Shown piece by piece: positions 10,642 to 22,000 of a DNA stretch of 64,000 nucleotides. Source of the DNA: Antennarius striatus (lineage: Eukaryota; Chordata; Actinopteri; Lophiiformes; Antennariidae); the NCBI RefSeq assembly GCF_040054535.1, contig NC_090796.1, positions 4,878,501 to 4,942,500 of the forward strand. Direction: 5' to 3'. The notes beneath the pieces were generated by a model. It searched no databases and was not told the DNA's origin. It was given only the letters and a program-made list of their open reading frames with translations. The number at the start of each line of letters is the position of its first letter. Within the stretch, counting starts at the first letter, position 1. The translations under genes and the position numbers were made by a program.

Positions 10642-10781
10642 CTTATTCTGGGTTAGAAAAACTAACCCTGAAACCCATTTGTGAAACCGAAATCCCTGGT
10701 TTTTCCGAGTTCAGGGTAAAGCAACCCAGAACCACAGGTTTACGTCAGGGTATGTTAACCCTGCCTTCATGAAATGGGCCC

Positions 10782-10784
10782 AAT
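10782..10784. repeat. Target-site duplication AAT, right
   Basis: Right-hand copy of the 3-bp duplication flanking the Harbinger element. Confidence 0.7.
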
Positions 10785-10873
10785 GAGTACATGTAAACTC
10801 CACCCCAAAAAGTCCTCAGGTAGATTACAACCACGAGGCAAAAGCATGACTCACTGCTCCATCACGCCCCTGC
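10785..10873 (+). mobile_element. Old interspersed repeat, right half
   Basis: Continuation of the repeat begun at 6467: GAGTACATGTAAACTCCACC, then AAAGTCCTCAGG, then ACCACGAGGCAAAAGCATGACTCACTGC. Its join to the left half across the AAT duplication shows that the Harbinger landed inside it. Confidence 0.5.
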
Positions 10874-11204
10874 AATTTTCATTAGATTGCTAAAAGGTCT
10901 GGTGCGAGATGTGTTGCATGCTCCTCAGTTATATGACTGTGTTCCAAAGTAAGTAAAGCTATTATTTATCTCTCCATTGGTCCACCCTTTCATCCTGAAT
11001 TAATCTACTGCTAGATTCATCAGACCAATGGCTTCCCATCTCACTTTCATCACACATAATATGTCTGACCAGCAGAAATATCAACATGCTTTTAAAAACA
11101 TCATACTTACAGACTGAAAAATGTTAAAAAAACAAACAAACAAACAACAAAAAAAACTGAACATCTTTGCTGGAGCTTAATTGACTGGTATTGATAAAAA
11201 AGAC

Positions 11205-11249
11205 CCTTGTAATAATGACCCCATTCTCCATGGGGTCATTATTACAAGG
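11205..11249. repeat. Perfect 19-bp inverted repeat, 7-nt loop
   Basis: CCTTGTAATAATGACCCCA (11205-11223) and its exact complement (11231-11249) are separated by TTCTCCA. Perfect arms suggest a young fold-back sequence or a constrained RNA hairpin. At 45 nt it is shorter than a usual pre-miRNA. Confidence 0.9.
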
Positions 11250-11883
11250 ATCTATGTTATAATATTAATGTTTGACATGTTTGGAACAAGACAGTAACAG
11301 ATAGGTGTTTAATTATGTGGTACATTGTTCTATTGTTACAGATGGATTTTTTATAGGTTTCATCTGGAGGTAATTACAGCAGGAATTCCTCTTGAATAAT
11401 CTCTACATCTGTTAGTTATTATTCTGATTTTGTCTTTTCAGTTACCAAGATATTAGAAGACACTTTCTTTTATTGGTTCTTCTTCATCCAATAATGGAAG
11501 ATGCTGTCTCAAATACTTGGCTGTAGACTCAGACTCTATTATGATAAGATCAATTGGAGACAGTCCCAAAGTACTAAGAGCACTAACAGAGTTCAGCTTG
11601 AGAAACACTCTAAGAAACTAACTGTTTTAGAAGCACATCAAGCATTTTGAGATTAAAACGACCTGATATAAATGTATACATTTTCAATATATTTGTTTGT
11701 AATTTTGTTGTGCAAAGGTAAAACCAAAAGGCATCAAAGTTATTTTGTAGAAACTGGAAATATGGACATTTTCAAATTGATTATGATTCAATTGAGATCT
11801 CTGGAACAAATGCACAAGAGTGAAATCCTATCTTCACAATGAGTCATTTGACAACATTTGACTATGTATTGGACAAATGAAAA

Positions 11884-11895
11884 TGTGAGACAATT
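11884..11895. repeat. 12-bp target-site duplication, left (Penelope solo end)
   Basis: TGTGAGACAATT occurs here and again at 12111-12122, exactly bordering the palindromic element. Confidence 0.85.
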
Positions 11896-12110
11896 GTCTG
11901 TGTAGGTTCTCAGTCATCCAGATCGTGGTTATCCAAAAGCTGTTGAGTCGATCCACTGGACGTTAAGAAAGTTCTTGAAGACATTTTGTCTCTCATCCAA
12001 GAGACTTCTTCAGTTCGACACTTCACAACTGAAGAAGTCTCTTGGATGAGAGACGAAATGTCTTCAAGAACTTTCTTAACACTCAGTGGATTGACTCAAC
12101 AGCTTTTGGA
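11896..12110 (-). mobile_element. Penelope-like element terminal inverted pair (non-coding)
   Basis: A 215-bp palindromic insertion. Each arm runs from CAGCTTTTGG/CCAAAAGCTG through ACTGGACGTT and AAGAAAGTTCTTGAAGAC to AAGTCTCTTGGATGAGAG. The arms are about 85-90 bp and the left side carries an extra 29-bp tail (GTCTGTGTAGG...). The same sequence and tail form the ends of the coding Penelope-like relic at 50421-51951, with the same orientation cue. It is flanked by a 12-bp duplication and contains no reverse transcriptase. Confidence 0.8.
12029..12062 (+). ncRNA. Hammerhead-ribozyme-like core in Penelope terminus
   Basis: Order on the plus strand: CTGAAGA (12029-12035, fits the conserved CUGANGA), GTCTC-loop-GAGAC (12037-12054, stem II with 8-nt loop), GAAA (12055-12058), then TGTC (12059-12062) supplying a GUC cleavage triplet. 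Penelope-like elements are known to carry hammerhead motifs in their terminal repeats. Stem III would be minimal. The opposite arm (11980-12013, minus) has AAAA in place of GAAA and should be inactive. Confidence 0.5.
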
Positions 12111-12122
12111 TGTGAGACAATT
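12111..12122. repeat. 12-bp target-site duplication, right
   Basis: TGTGAGACAATT, identical to 11884-11895. Confidence 0.85.
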
Positions 12123-12529
12123 TGAAGGTGAGGATTCTTCAGGTTCACAAACATGATTTGAATATATTTTGTCATGTCTTTTGTTAAGGTTGTGGTTTGA
12201 CAGTGAATGTCTGAAATACATTTGATTGTGAATTACGATAGAAAGGAAACATAATCATGTTAAACATCCAGTGGAATGCATTTACAGTTAATATCTAATT
12301 ATCTGAATAAAGCAAGAGGGAAAAGCACAATGAGCAGGAGAGATGGAATTAAGGTCATAAAGCCAAAAAAAAAGGTCATTATCTGGATGTGTTAAATGTC
12401 CCATTAGTAATTTTCATTTAGGTTCTGACGTAAATTCAAGAAATGAAAGTACAAATAACAGGTTTGTTGTTTTTGTAAAAGATTCATTTCGCTCCCCTGT
12501 GGATAATATCAGTGGTATTGAAACATGTC

Positions 12530-12533
<4 letters not shown>

Positions 12534-12623
<90 letters not shown>
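12534..12623. repeat. (GT)n microsatellite
   Basis: About 44 uninterrupted GT units. Confidence 0.97.
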
Positions 12624-12626
<3 letters not shown>

Positions 12627-15604
12627 TCAGTAGAACGGCTGGAACTTTTGCAGGCTTCACAGCATTGCTCAAATCATTTGGTCTGACCTTTAGCATGGCA
12701 TGGCCCCACTTTGGGACCTTCTTATTGGACAAGATGGGTCAGAGTGAACAGGAGTCTGTAAATGAGAAACCTATTCAAGCATGTCTTTTCACTTGAAAAG
12801 GTTATAGACAATTTGTTAACATGAATTATGCATACATTACATACTTACGGTCCATGATGGAGATAAACACAAACAAAAATCACATAAGCTAATTGTATTA
12901 TATCATCATGTCAATATAAGTTGAACATTGAAGGTTATGAAGGTAAGCATGAGAAACAATGAACAAAAAAAAATTAAAAAGGAAATATTTTCCGATAGTC
13001 TACATTAGGTTGATCCCTCCTACGATCACAATATTCTTCATTTCTGGAAGAAAAACTACCAGTAGACATCATTCAGACCTGAGCAAACAAGATGCAACAT
13101 AACACCTGTGACGAGTTTGGGAAATGCCAGTTCACATGGCGTGTTTGCATGTGTACGAAAAGAAGATGGTTGATTTCTCAATGTGTTTACTCTGAGGAAG
13201 ATTGCAGTCTCAGTCATAGTATCAAGCTTCCCTCTCTAAGAATGTAAACTGCATCACTCAAGTCTGCAATCTGAATCCTGACTGTCCTAGAATCACAGAG
13301 GGAACACAGCCGATTGGTGTGAGCCAACAGTCTACCTTTGACATGGTTTGACCTCTACAACTAAACCCTCAACATGTGTTCATCAATACTAATAACGTGT
13401 AACAAAATACATTTTACAGCTGTTCAAAAAAAAAATTCAGGTTAACATCCAGATGTGAGAAGAAGGTTTTTACAGATCATTAATCTTTTTCTTTATAATA
13501 GTTTTGATGCTGTGCCCTGAGGAATGTACATGCATTATGCGTTAGCTTATATGGAGCACATGTTGCCAACCATTATATCATGAAATGTATTTTTGAGAGG
13601 AGGTGATGGTTTTGAATGGCTCAGCACTGGCTACATGTGATCAAAATCAAGGTCACTCTCAATGAACTATTTCGGCAATCATCACAAGACACGCAAGGGA
13701 AAATATGGGAAGGAAAAACTAAAATATCTTTGTTATTGCCCTCAAACCCTTGAGCCAGGCATTTAGTGTTTAGTTGTTCCTGTACAGAGGGTAGGGAGGT
13801 GTGATTGTGAGTGTTGGTGAAGCAGACCATACATGCTCTGCAAGCGGTATCTAACATTTTAGAGTCACCAGTCACATTTCTATGACAGCTCTCAGATCTG
13901 TTTACAATATTAAAATCATTCAGGAGCTGCAGAAATAATCTAATAGGAAACTGAAATGACCATTTTTGCAGTTATTTATTTGAATTTTCCACGTAAACAC
14001 AAGTGGAAGAACAGATGAAACACTTTAATGAGGGACTCAGGCCACAGGTCAAGTACTGACTCTTGCAGACCATGTGTTATGCATCAGTCTTGGGGTAGTT
14101 TTGTCTGAATGACGTGAGAGCTGGGAAAGATGGAGTTTCCAGCAACCATTTCACAAAATGTGTCACATCCTGCCGGCAAACTAAACCCTGGAGAGCTTCA
14201 TGATCGTCCACTGCAGCCTGAACTTACATCCCAAGTCAAAATGCAAATTAAGCCAGGAGACAGATTTTACTGTAAACATGTTTGAACAGTGTGCTGTATT
14301 ATTTGCTGCTTTGCTACAGAGCATAAAAAGTGTACAAACACAGACAGAAAGACAGAAAGCAGTAAGCAGAATTAATAAAAACGGACAAAATTTTGTTTTG
14401 CATGTATTGAACTCAAATACATGCAGTTCAGGCAGGATTCAGGAGAAGATGCCGTGCTCTGTCTTTTGTGCCTGACTTCTTTGGAAAATGACAAAACAAA
14501 CAATAGTCAGGAAATATTAATGACATATGATGGTAAAGTTATTTGTTACATCAGGGTAGGGTACCGAGATAAAACACCCCTAGAAACAGTTTTCAAGGAA
14601 GTCAGCAGCAGGTTATATAGGGTTATAAATATATAATGTGTTCTTATGAATTTTTTTAAAACTTTTATTATTTTAACACCATGATCAAGGTCACTACTGA
14701 ATGAACCCCAACAATGAGCTACATTTCAACTTACTAATGCTAAATGGACCATTTGCGGTATCAATCTGGGGTATCAGTTATTGTAGTCCTGTCATTGTCC
14801 CCTTCACACATGGCAAATAACACGTAGCTGTGAGATAAGAAGAAAGCACACTGGAGTTGCAGGCTGCAATGTCTTTATTGTTTCTGTAAATACACAGACG
14901 AAGACAAAACTTTTATTACCGCTGCCTGACTTATTAATGTGTTTTTTTAAATCTTCAAAAAAAGGCTCCATTGTGAAAACTTTTTGCCACCACCTTTAAA
15001 ACTAATAACAGAAGACTCTTATTCCCTTAATACTGCAGTATTTGTTATGTTTTTCTGTCACTATATCGATGTTTCTACAGCTGTATATGACCTGTCCCAG
15101 CTGCTCTACAGCTAGCATACCTGGGTTTACTAGCTGTTTGCTGGCACCCTCTGTGATGCTTGTCCCAATTTTCAGCTGGCACGACAAAGTGTGATCCTTA
15201 GATCTTCATAGCTCCCTGTAAGAACACATGAGTGTCAGTCATAAAACCATAAACAAAGAGAATCCTGACCTGGAAAACTGGACTCAATTAATAGACGTCT
15301 GTTTTGCGGCTCCACTTACCACTGGCTTGCTGCTCACAGTTATATCCAAGCCAAAACATTCACAAATGTAAATCAACTTGTCTATTTTGACAGCCAATAA
15401 TATAATGTGTATTTCAGATGTTATAAACTGTGAGTTATTAACATGAGAATGAAAGCCAAACCCTATTTGTTTCAACAGATAAAGGAAGAAAAGAAACTCT
15501 ATCTATCTATCTACCTAACCTTAACCCTAACCCAACCTCAGAATCTTTCCAAATTGTAGCAACGTAACTTCATCATTTAAAGTTTGTCGAAGGCTGTAGA
15601 GTAA

Positions 15605-15675
15605 GTGCCGTGTTGCCATTAGCAACACGGCACATCTGAGTTGACATCTGAGTCATCCGACATCTGAGTCATTGG
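15605..15675. repeat. 12-bp hairpin followed by CATCTGAGT direct repeats
   Basis: GTGCCGTGTTGC and its exact complement GCAACACGGCAC flank a 5-nt loop (15605-15633). CATCTGAGT then occurs three times (15633, about 15645 and about 15661). Origin unknown. Confidence 0.85.
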
Positions 15676-16224
15676 ATTTTAAGGGGTTGACAGGGACAAC
15701 GTACTTGGTTCAGTTTAGAAGTTAGACTGATTGATACTGATGGTAGGACAAAGTGCATAGACAAAATTTAGCAGGTAGAAATTGTGCTGACACATCCAGT
15801 CAAAAAAGACACAGTCTCTTGTTGTATGTAGAGTATTTATAGTTACATTCACTTTTTTGATGAGTTACGATGCATTTTCTGTCGCATTTTCTGAAGTTCT
15901 TGCCATCATTTCATTAACTGTTACCTTCATTTCAAACCAACTCTATTTTCATCTGTTTTTGACTCACTTGTTATCTCGCAACAAATATAAGCAACAGCTG
16001 AATATGTCTCGGATGTCTCAGGACAGCTGAGCGATTGCATCCTATTTTACGTCTCACTTTATCCTCAGTTTGGTCATATCTGGCACTGAGAAATACATAT
16101 TTCAAGCTTGCAATTTTTTCTGCTCATAAAAGTTTATTCCTAGAGATATTTTCGTCTTAATAGAAATTATAATACCACAGTTTATACATAACTGGTTAGA
16201 ATAAATGGGTAACGGACAAAAATT

Positions 16225-16274
16225 ATGAGAACACAATCTAAGGAACACAATCATGAGAACACAATCTAAGGAAC
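16225..16274. repeat. 28-bp tandem duplication
   Basis: ATGAGAACACAATCTAAGGA repeats with a 28-bp period; the second copy is 22 bp. Perfect identity suggests a recent slippage event. Confidence 0.9.
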
Positions 16275-17886
16275 TATTGGCATGGTCATGTCATCTGACT
16301 GAGATAAACTGCTGTGCAAAAAATACTTTTTTGTGTAAGGTTAAAAGTAGGACGCTCAGCTTACATGTGCAAGGGAAATATTTGAGTGATTAGCGTGGAA
16401 GGTGCAGTCAGCAGAGAGGTAGTCTCCTACCTTATGAAATACAACATGTCTGAAATAGACTGACTTAAATTTGGCAGTCTTGTGGATCATAAGGCCATAG
16501 AGTCAAGGAGTTCCTGTTGGGACTCAAGAAATCTCAGCAGGATTGTCATTTCATGCTTTAAAAACTATTTTTATACTGTACTTTATTGAAATGTGTGCAA
16601 TAAGCTATGATGATGCAGTAGGTAAATGAAAAGACACCAACAACAACCAAGCAAGTTGAACCCACTTTCTCCATTTAGAGAGTGTGCAGGGTTAGCTTTC
16701 ACATGTGACCACATCCATTGGCATCCTCTGAATCACAACGGATAATAAGTCAATAAAATGCCGCTTCTATTTCAAACTAAACGCACATTAACAACAGCTG
16801 CACTGGTCCTAAAACTAAACCACCAAGTATTACTGCTTCATTTCCACAACACGACCATCATGTAAACAGAGCTTGAGCAACAAGAATTATATCAGTCTTG
16901 TATCACTCGTGTCCTAGACTCAGGGACTGTCATGCTAATTTTGAGTTGTGTGTTGTAATGGGATGAATAAGAATGCTTGTTTGCCTGGGTGACTGAGGCA
17001 AAATGAATTCATAAGCTAAATGTTAGCCACTGGTGCTGACAACCAGCTTAGTATGGCTTACACCTCTGTGTTGTTTCCATCGAGGCTCACATGACCAACG
17101 CCTCCTTTTCAGTGACACAAAATCCCTGTCATCTTTTAAGGTGCCTACCATTAAAGAAAGGCTCCATCTGGGAGCCTATTGGCTCTCATTGCCTCGTTAC
17201 AAAAATAACCAATGACAGTGTCCATTTCATCTGTCTGGCCTGTCTTGGCCTGCCACTCGACACCCACTGGTTATTCCAACATGAGCTCGCTAGCTGTATT
17301 CTGTGTTGCTGCTGAGCCTGGCCACACCAACTTGTGCATCTATTTTTGTATTTTCTGAGCTTGCTATCAGGACCACCAGGCCACTGCAATACATTCGAAC
17401 ATGGATCTAAAGACTTGACTCACTTTGGTGAGTGTTCATCAACTTCAAGCGCAAAAGTTTGTTTTCTGGTACTGATAGCTGCTAACTTTAAGTTGTTGCC
17501 AGCAGGTGATTTTCTACTGGATTCTCTGATTCTACATTGAGGATTTATGTGCACTAGCACTGTCTACTGGACTTGTCCCTCAGCTACAAAGACTCACTAC
17601 CCAGGTGAGAGATGAGTGTGACTACATGAGTGTTTACAACACAATAATACTATGGGGCAGCAGACAGAACATAATTTACTGAGTTTTAGATTTGGTCTGT
17701 ACATAACTGTACCCTCCAAAAATGACCAAAATCATAACACAAGACCTTTGGCTTCATTTTATTACTAAAAAAAACTAGCTTTTCCCATAGATATTTATTA
17801 GTATCTATGAGAAAATTAGTAAATTATATTCCAGTATTAGAAATATACAGTGCAGTTAATGTAATTAGGCTACCCCATTCTTTGGG

Positions 17887-17996
17887 TATAAATACACAAG
17901 CATCCTGGGGAAGTACCGGGGTCGCTAGTTGATCTGTAGTTATGAGGGCATGGAGACAGCTGGCAACAAAACTCTTCTGGAAAGCCAAAATATTTA
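17887..17996 (+). promoter_or_regulatory. Candidate cefip promoter and 5' non-coding exon
   Basis: A TATAAATA box at 17887-17894 follows CATTCTTT (an imperfect M-CAT-like site). About 100 bp later a strong donor, TTTA|GTAAGT, lies at 17997. A non-coding first exon of roughly 80 bp ending at 17996 could splice to the acceptor CTCAAG at 18950. A second TATAAAT lies near 18320, so this choice is tentative. Confidence 0.3.
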
Positions 17997-18950
17997 GTAA
18001 GTCACACCCAAGATACAGTTGAAATATTTAAATCTAGCAATTTTACCTTGGTTCGTAATAAAAACAATAATTTGCCATTACTTATTTGTTATACCAACAG
18101 TACCGACTCACCTGGCTTGAAATCATCCTTGACTATGACCCTCATTGGGTGGTGGCAACTGGGCCTATAGAATTTTTATGTGTATATATAAGATAAGACA
18201 TCACTAAATTGAGGAATGATTACAATTCTATTTGTTTCAGTAGTTATAAGGAGAGTCTTAGTTTTACAGATAGTTATGAGCTGAGTTATCTGCTCATGGC
18301 TTTGTTCCCAGGTCAGGACATATAAATGGGTTAATGAGCTATTCTAAGACCTCACCCAGATAGCTAAAGTAAGCTACAGTAGAGCAGCTGCTGCCGAGGT
18401 ACCCCATGACTTATGTGATGATATAGTTGCATTTCCAATACTCCGTGGTGTATATTTTTTATAATGAAAAAAATATTAACAAAGGAATTGTCTCTATGTT
18501 AAAGAAATTATTCAATACATTTTAAGAAGACATGATCATGTTTGAGGGACTAGCGTGCATTTGCTTTAAAATGTATGTAAATATGCAAACAATGGAAATG
18601 ATCTACTCTAATGAAGTTCCAATCAATGAGATCTGGGTTGTTCTCATATGGAACATAAGTATGCTTGCTGCTGATAGCTCAAGGCACCATACAGTGCTTA
18701 AAATAGCCAAGCACATGGCATAAAGAGTTTGTCTATTGCCTGCATAGTGACAGCCTAGCTGCAGAATGTGTCATATACATAAAGGTCATCAGTTCGAGTT
18801 CATAACTTTTAGCAGTAATCACATTAAGTAGGCAACCTTTCAATGAGCGTTAAACAAAATGTAAATAGTTAATTTATCAATGCAACTAATTTGTACGCTT
18901 GTTTGAGGTCGCAACTTCTTAATGCTGGTATTTATTGTTCTTCTCTCAAG

Positions 18951-19074
18951 ACAGCTTACATGTCCCACAACTTCTCTGACGTTCATCTGAGCTGGAAAAA
19001 ATCATCAAATGCAATGCCACAACTGCAGAGGAGGCAAAACCGGTGATGCATGAAACTGAAAGAAAGTTGACATC
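18951..19074 (+). other. cefip 5' UTR part of the coding exon
   Basis: TTGTTCTTCTCTCAAG at 18935-18950 is a good pyrimidine-rich acceptor. The following 124 bp lead to the ATG at 19075 and contain an in-frame TGA (19057-19059), so translation cannot begin further upstream. Confidence 0.5.
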
Positions 19075-22000
19075 ATGAGCTGTGTGGAAAAGCGACACAT
19101 GAGCCATCGGACAGGGAGCATGCTCCATCATCGCTTCCCCAACAGCTTCACTGACTTGTTCATGGACGAAACAGATCGTGAGGTCAGCACTCTAACCGAT
19201 CGGGCCTTTCGAAGTCTCTGCGTTGGAGATGATGCTGTTTACAATGATGAGTTCTTGTATGGATACTCACCTTTTAGCTGCCACAAGCCCTTGGCGGGGG
19301 AGCCTCCTAAAAAGACTCATAAGGAATCTAAAAAGCAAGGGCAAAACAAAAATAACAAAGAATATACGCAGCCATGGAAACAACAGCAGCAAAAGAGTAT
19401 TGCCCACATGTCATCTTTCCTCAAGGCTTTAAGTGCCACAGAAGAGAGCTGCGATGGGATTTTGATCAAAAATGGAGATTTTACAGACTCTAAGGGCGAG
19501 TCTTGGGATAAGTCTGCACTTCGCAGCATCCAGAAAGAGCTATCTGAATTCTCTTCTAATTATCACACAAAGCGCAAAGGTGCTGATCTTCCAACAGGAA
19601 AATCCTCAAAGACAAAAAATGGGAAATCTACTGTTAAACTAAAGAAACTTAATATCAAGAACTTTTTTCTTCACAGTGAGTTTAGCCCTTTCCAAACATG
19701 GAGAGATTTGAAACAGTTCCCCTTTAGCCAAGATGACACAGTTCTCTCCACAGAGAATATCCCTAATTGGTGTGACATGCCTTTTTATAAGGAACTTACA
19801 GAGGCACATAGAAAAGAGACTCTGCATACGGAGGAAACACCATCATGCCAGGAAACACCAGTTGAGCCCCTACCTCCCATTGCTCCCAACCCCGTCCCTC
19901 CCTCTCCTCCACCAAAGGTCTTGACAAATCCTTCAGTTACCCCAGCTGATAAGAGGTGCCCATCTTTTGGAGGGGATGGAACTTGTGCCCCCTGGAGGCG
20001 AAACAAGCCCAGGGAAAAAAGTGTGATTCCATTCAATCAGCCTGGAATTACACCTCAAGAAAATGACTCAAAAACAATGGATGAGAGTCATTTACAAGCC
20101 AGAAAGGAAGTGAAGCCGACGGTGGTGAAAGCAGTTGAGGAAGTCAGCTCTTTGGCATCAACTCCTTTCAGCATTTGCCAACTGATGACTCCTCTCATTC
20201 CTTCCAGACAACCAACAGAAACATCAGAAATCCTCCAAGGTATCCTTTCACCATCTTCCCTTGACCTTCCGCTAAGACCACATTCTGTGGCAAAACTCAC
20301 TCCTGAGCCAGCAGTCAAGAGAGACAGCTACAAATCCCTTGCCTCTAGCATCCTCTTCAACCTCAAAGACAACAGAAAAAGGGTGAAAAGTCATTACAGT
20401 CCACCTAAATTCAAAAATTTAGAAGTGTGTGGGGGTGAAACTCAGTCTCCACAGTCAGATAGTCAGAAACACCAACAAGCTTGTTCTGAGGGAAATACAT
20501 CTGATTTAAGTATTTCTGCAATTTTAAAAGAAGAGCAGACTGTTTTTAGTCCTATTCTTGAATCTAACAGCACTCCAACAGTTGGTCTTAATAAGGATGA
20601 AACTGATAAACGTCTTTCAGATGATTATTTATTATCAAATCTGCTGCAAACTAAAAGGGAAGCTGCAGACGGTCTTGGTGAGGAGAATCCAATCTCCCCA
20701 TTAATCTGTTCAAGAAATAACAAGGGTTCTAAAACTAAAAAGCAAAACTACCCTTCCCTGAATTTATACAAGAAAGCAACTGCTGATAGTGATAGAAAAT
20801 CTCTTGATGCACCTCCTATGCACCTAGATCAGCCATCTGACACAAATCAATTTTCGCCAGTAGTGATTGACAATGAACTCTCTCCAAAACCACGGCCAAC
20901 AGTCACAGGGTTTTCATCAAATACTTTACATAACACTGAGCAGTTACCCAGAATTTCACCCCTCGCACTTCAGAAGGAAGAGGTGTCATCAAATGCTCCA
21001 GGAGGGAAAAGGACGCCTAATATTCCAGAAAAAACAAAACAACCTGCAAGGGAAAAATACTTTGGAGCACAACATTTCAGTTCTAAGGAAAACGATGCAA
21101 GTGGTCAATCCATAAGTACAGTGGATGTAATCAGGGCAGCAAAGGAAGCAATAAATGCAGCAAAAAGTAAAGCTTTATCTGCAGTTCAGTCAGATAGCAT
21201 CAGTAAGTCCATTCCAGGCATAGAAGAACTAAGAGACAAGGAAACAGAAAATATGGTTGTCCAGTCAAAAGAATTGTTGAACCAGAAAAGAGAGAATTTA
21301 GTACCAGAGAACAGCACATCTGAAAGCAGAAATAAATCAAATAGTGTAACACCAGTTGGCAACAAGGTGAAGAAAGCACCCCCGCCTGTTCCAAAGAAAA
21401 ACTTCATTAAATCTGATATTCAACTCCATCTTGACAAACAGCAAGGACATAATGTTGATAAACTAACTAATGGTGAGATGGATGCAACACTAGATTTGCC
21501 ACAAAATGAAACTGAATTAATCAAAAAACAGGTTCCGTTGAAACATGTGTTCTCAGCCAAACAAAATAATTTCATAAAATGTCAGAGATACTCAGTCTCA
21601 GATGATGGACAAAGAGATGAGTTTAAAGAATGTAACCCGAAAGTTAAAACAGGAATGGAGAAAGAAGAGATATCCCTCAGAGAAATTAGAGATAGTGAGA
21701 ATATAATTAATGATTTGAATGCATTGAAAGAGCTGGAGAGAACAAGGCTCAGTGATCGTGTTCTTGATCATGCAAAGAACAGATTAGGTGCTATTGACAT
21801 AGATGAAGAAACGAAGGCTAAGAATGATTTGATCTCAAGGGAGCTAAGGAATATAAAGAAGGGCATGCTGTCTATGAGAGGGAATACATCAGCTAAAAGA
21901 GAACTATTTGCAAGTAGAGAGATGAAGCAAAACAAAAAGGATAATTTCACAAAGATAGACAGCAATGTCATAGTTAATAGATCTCTTTTCAATGACAATT

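Larger units (their letters stand above)
6625..10781 (+). mobile_element. PIF/Harbinger DNA transposon (decayed, hosts a nested element)
   Basis: The element starts GGGCCCGTTTCACAAA and ends with the inverted GGGCCCATTTCATGAA. A strong internal inverted match lies about 60-100 bp from each end (AAAACCAGGGNTTTCGG followed by TTTCACAAA). It is flanked by AAT on both sides. Inside are remnants of the two Harbinger genes: transposase on the plus strand from 8390, including the FPNVIGC.DGT catalytic block at 8858, and a Myb/SANT-like protein on the minus strand from 10641. Both are broken. A second Harbinger-like element (7005-8237) interrupts it between the left terminus and the transposase start. 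Confidence 0.82.
10874..11895. other. Intergenic
   Basis: AT-rich sequence with no coding frame recognised. The only structure I see is the hairpin at 11205-11249. Confidence 0.5.
12123..17886. other. Intergenic, upstream of cefip
   Basis: A 5.8-kb AT-rich stretch. It holds the GT tract at 12534, the hairpin and short direct repeats near 15605, the 28-bp repeat at 16225, and a telomere-like TTAACCCTAACCC run near 15523. No coding frame is credible. Cis-regulatory DNA for cefip may lie here, but nothing specific can be shown. Confidence 0.45.

Noticed and set aside
12484-12796. Frames on both strands across 12.5 kb
   Set aside because: Created by the GT array; no conserved flanking sequence.
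15519-15540. Telomere-like TTAACCCTAACCC run
   Set aside because: Only about two units with mismatches; too short for an interstitial telomere block.
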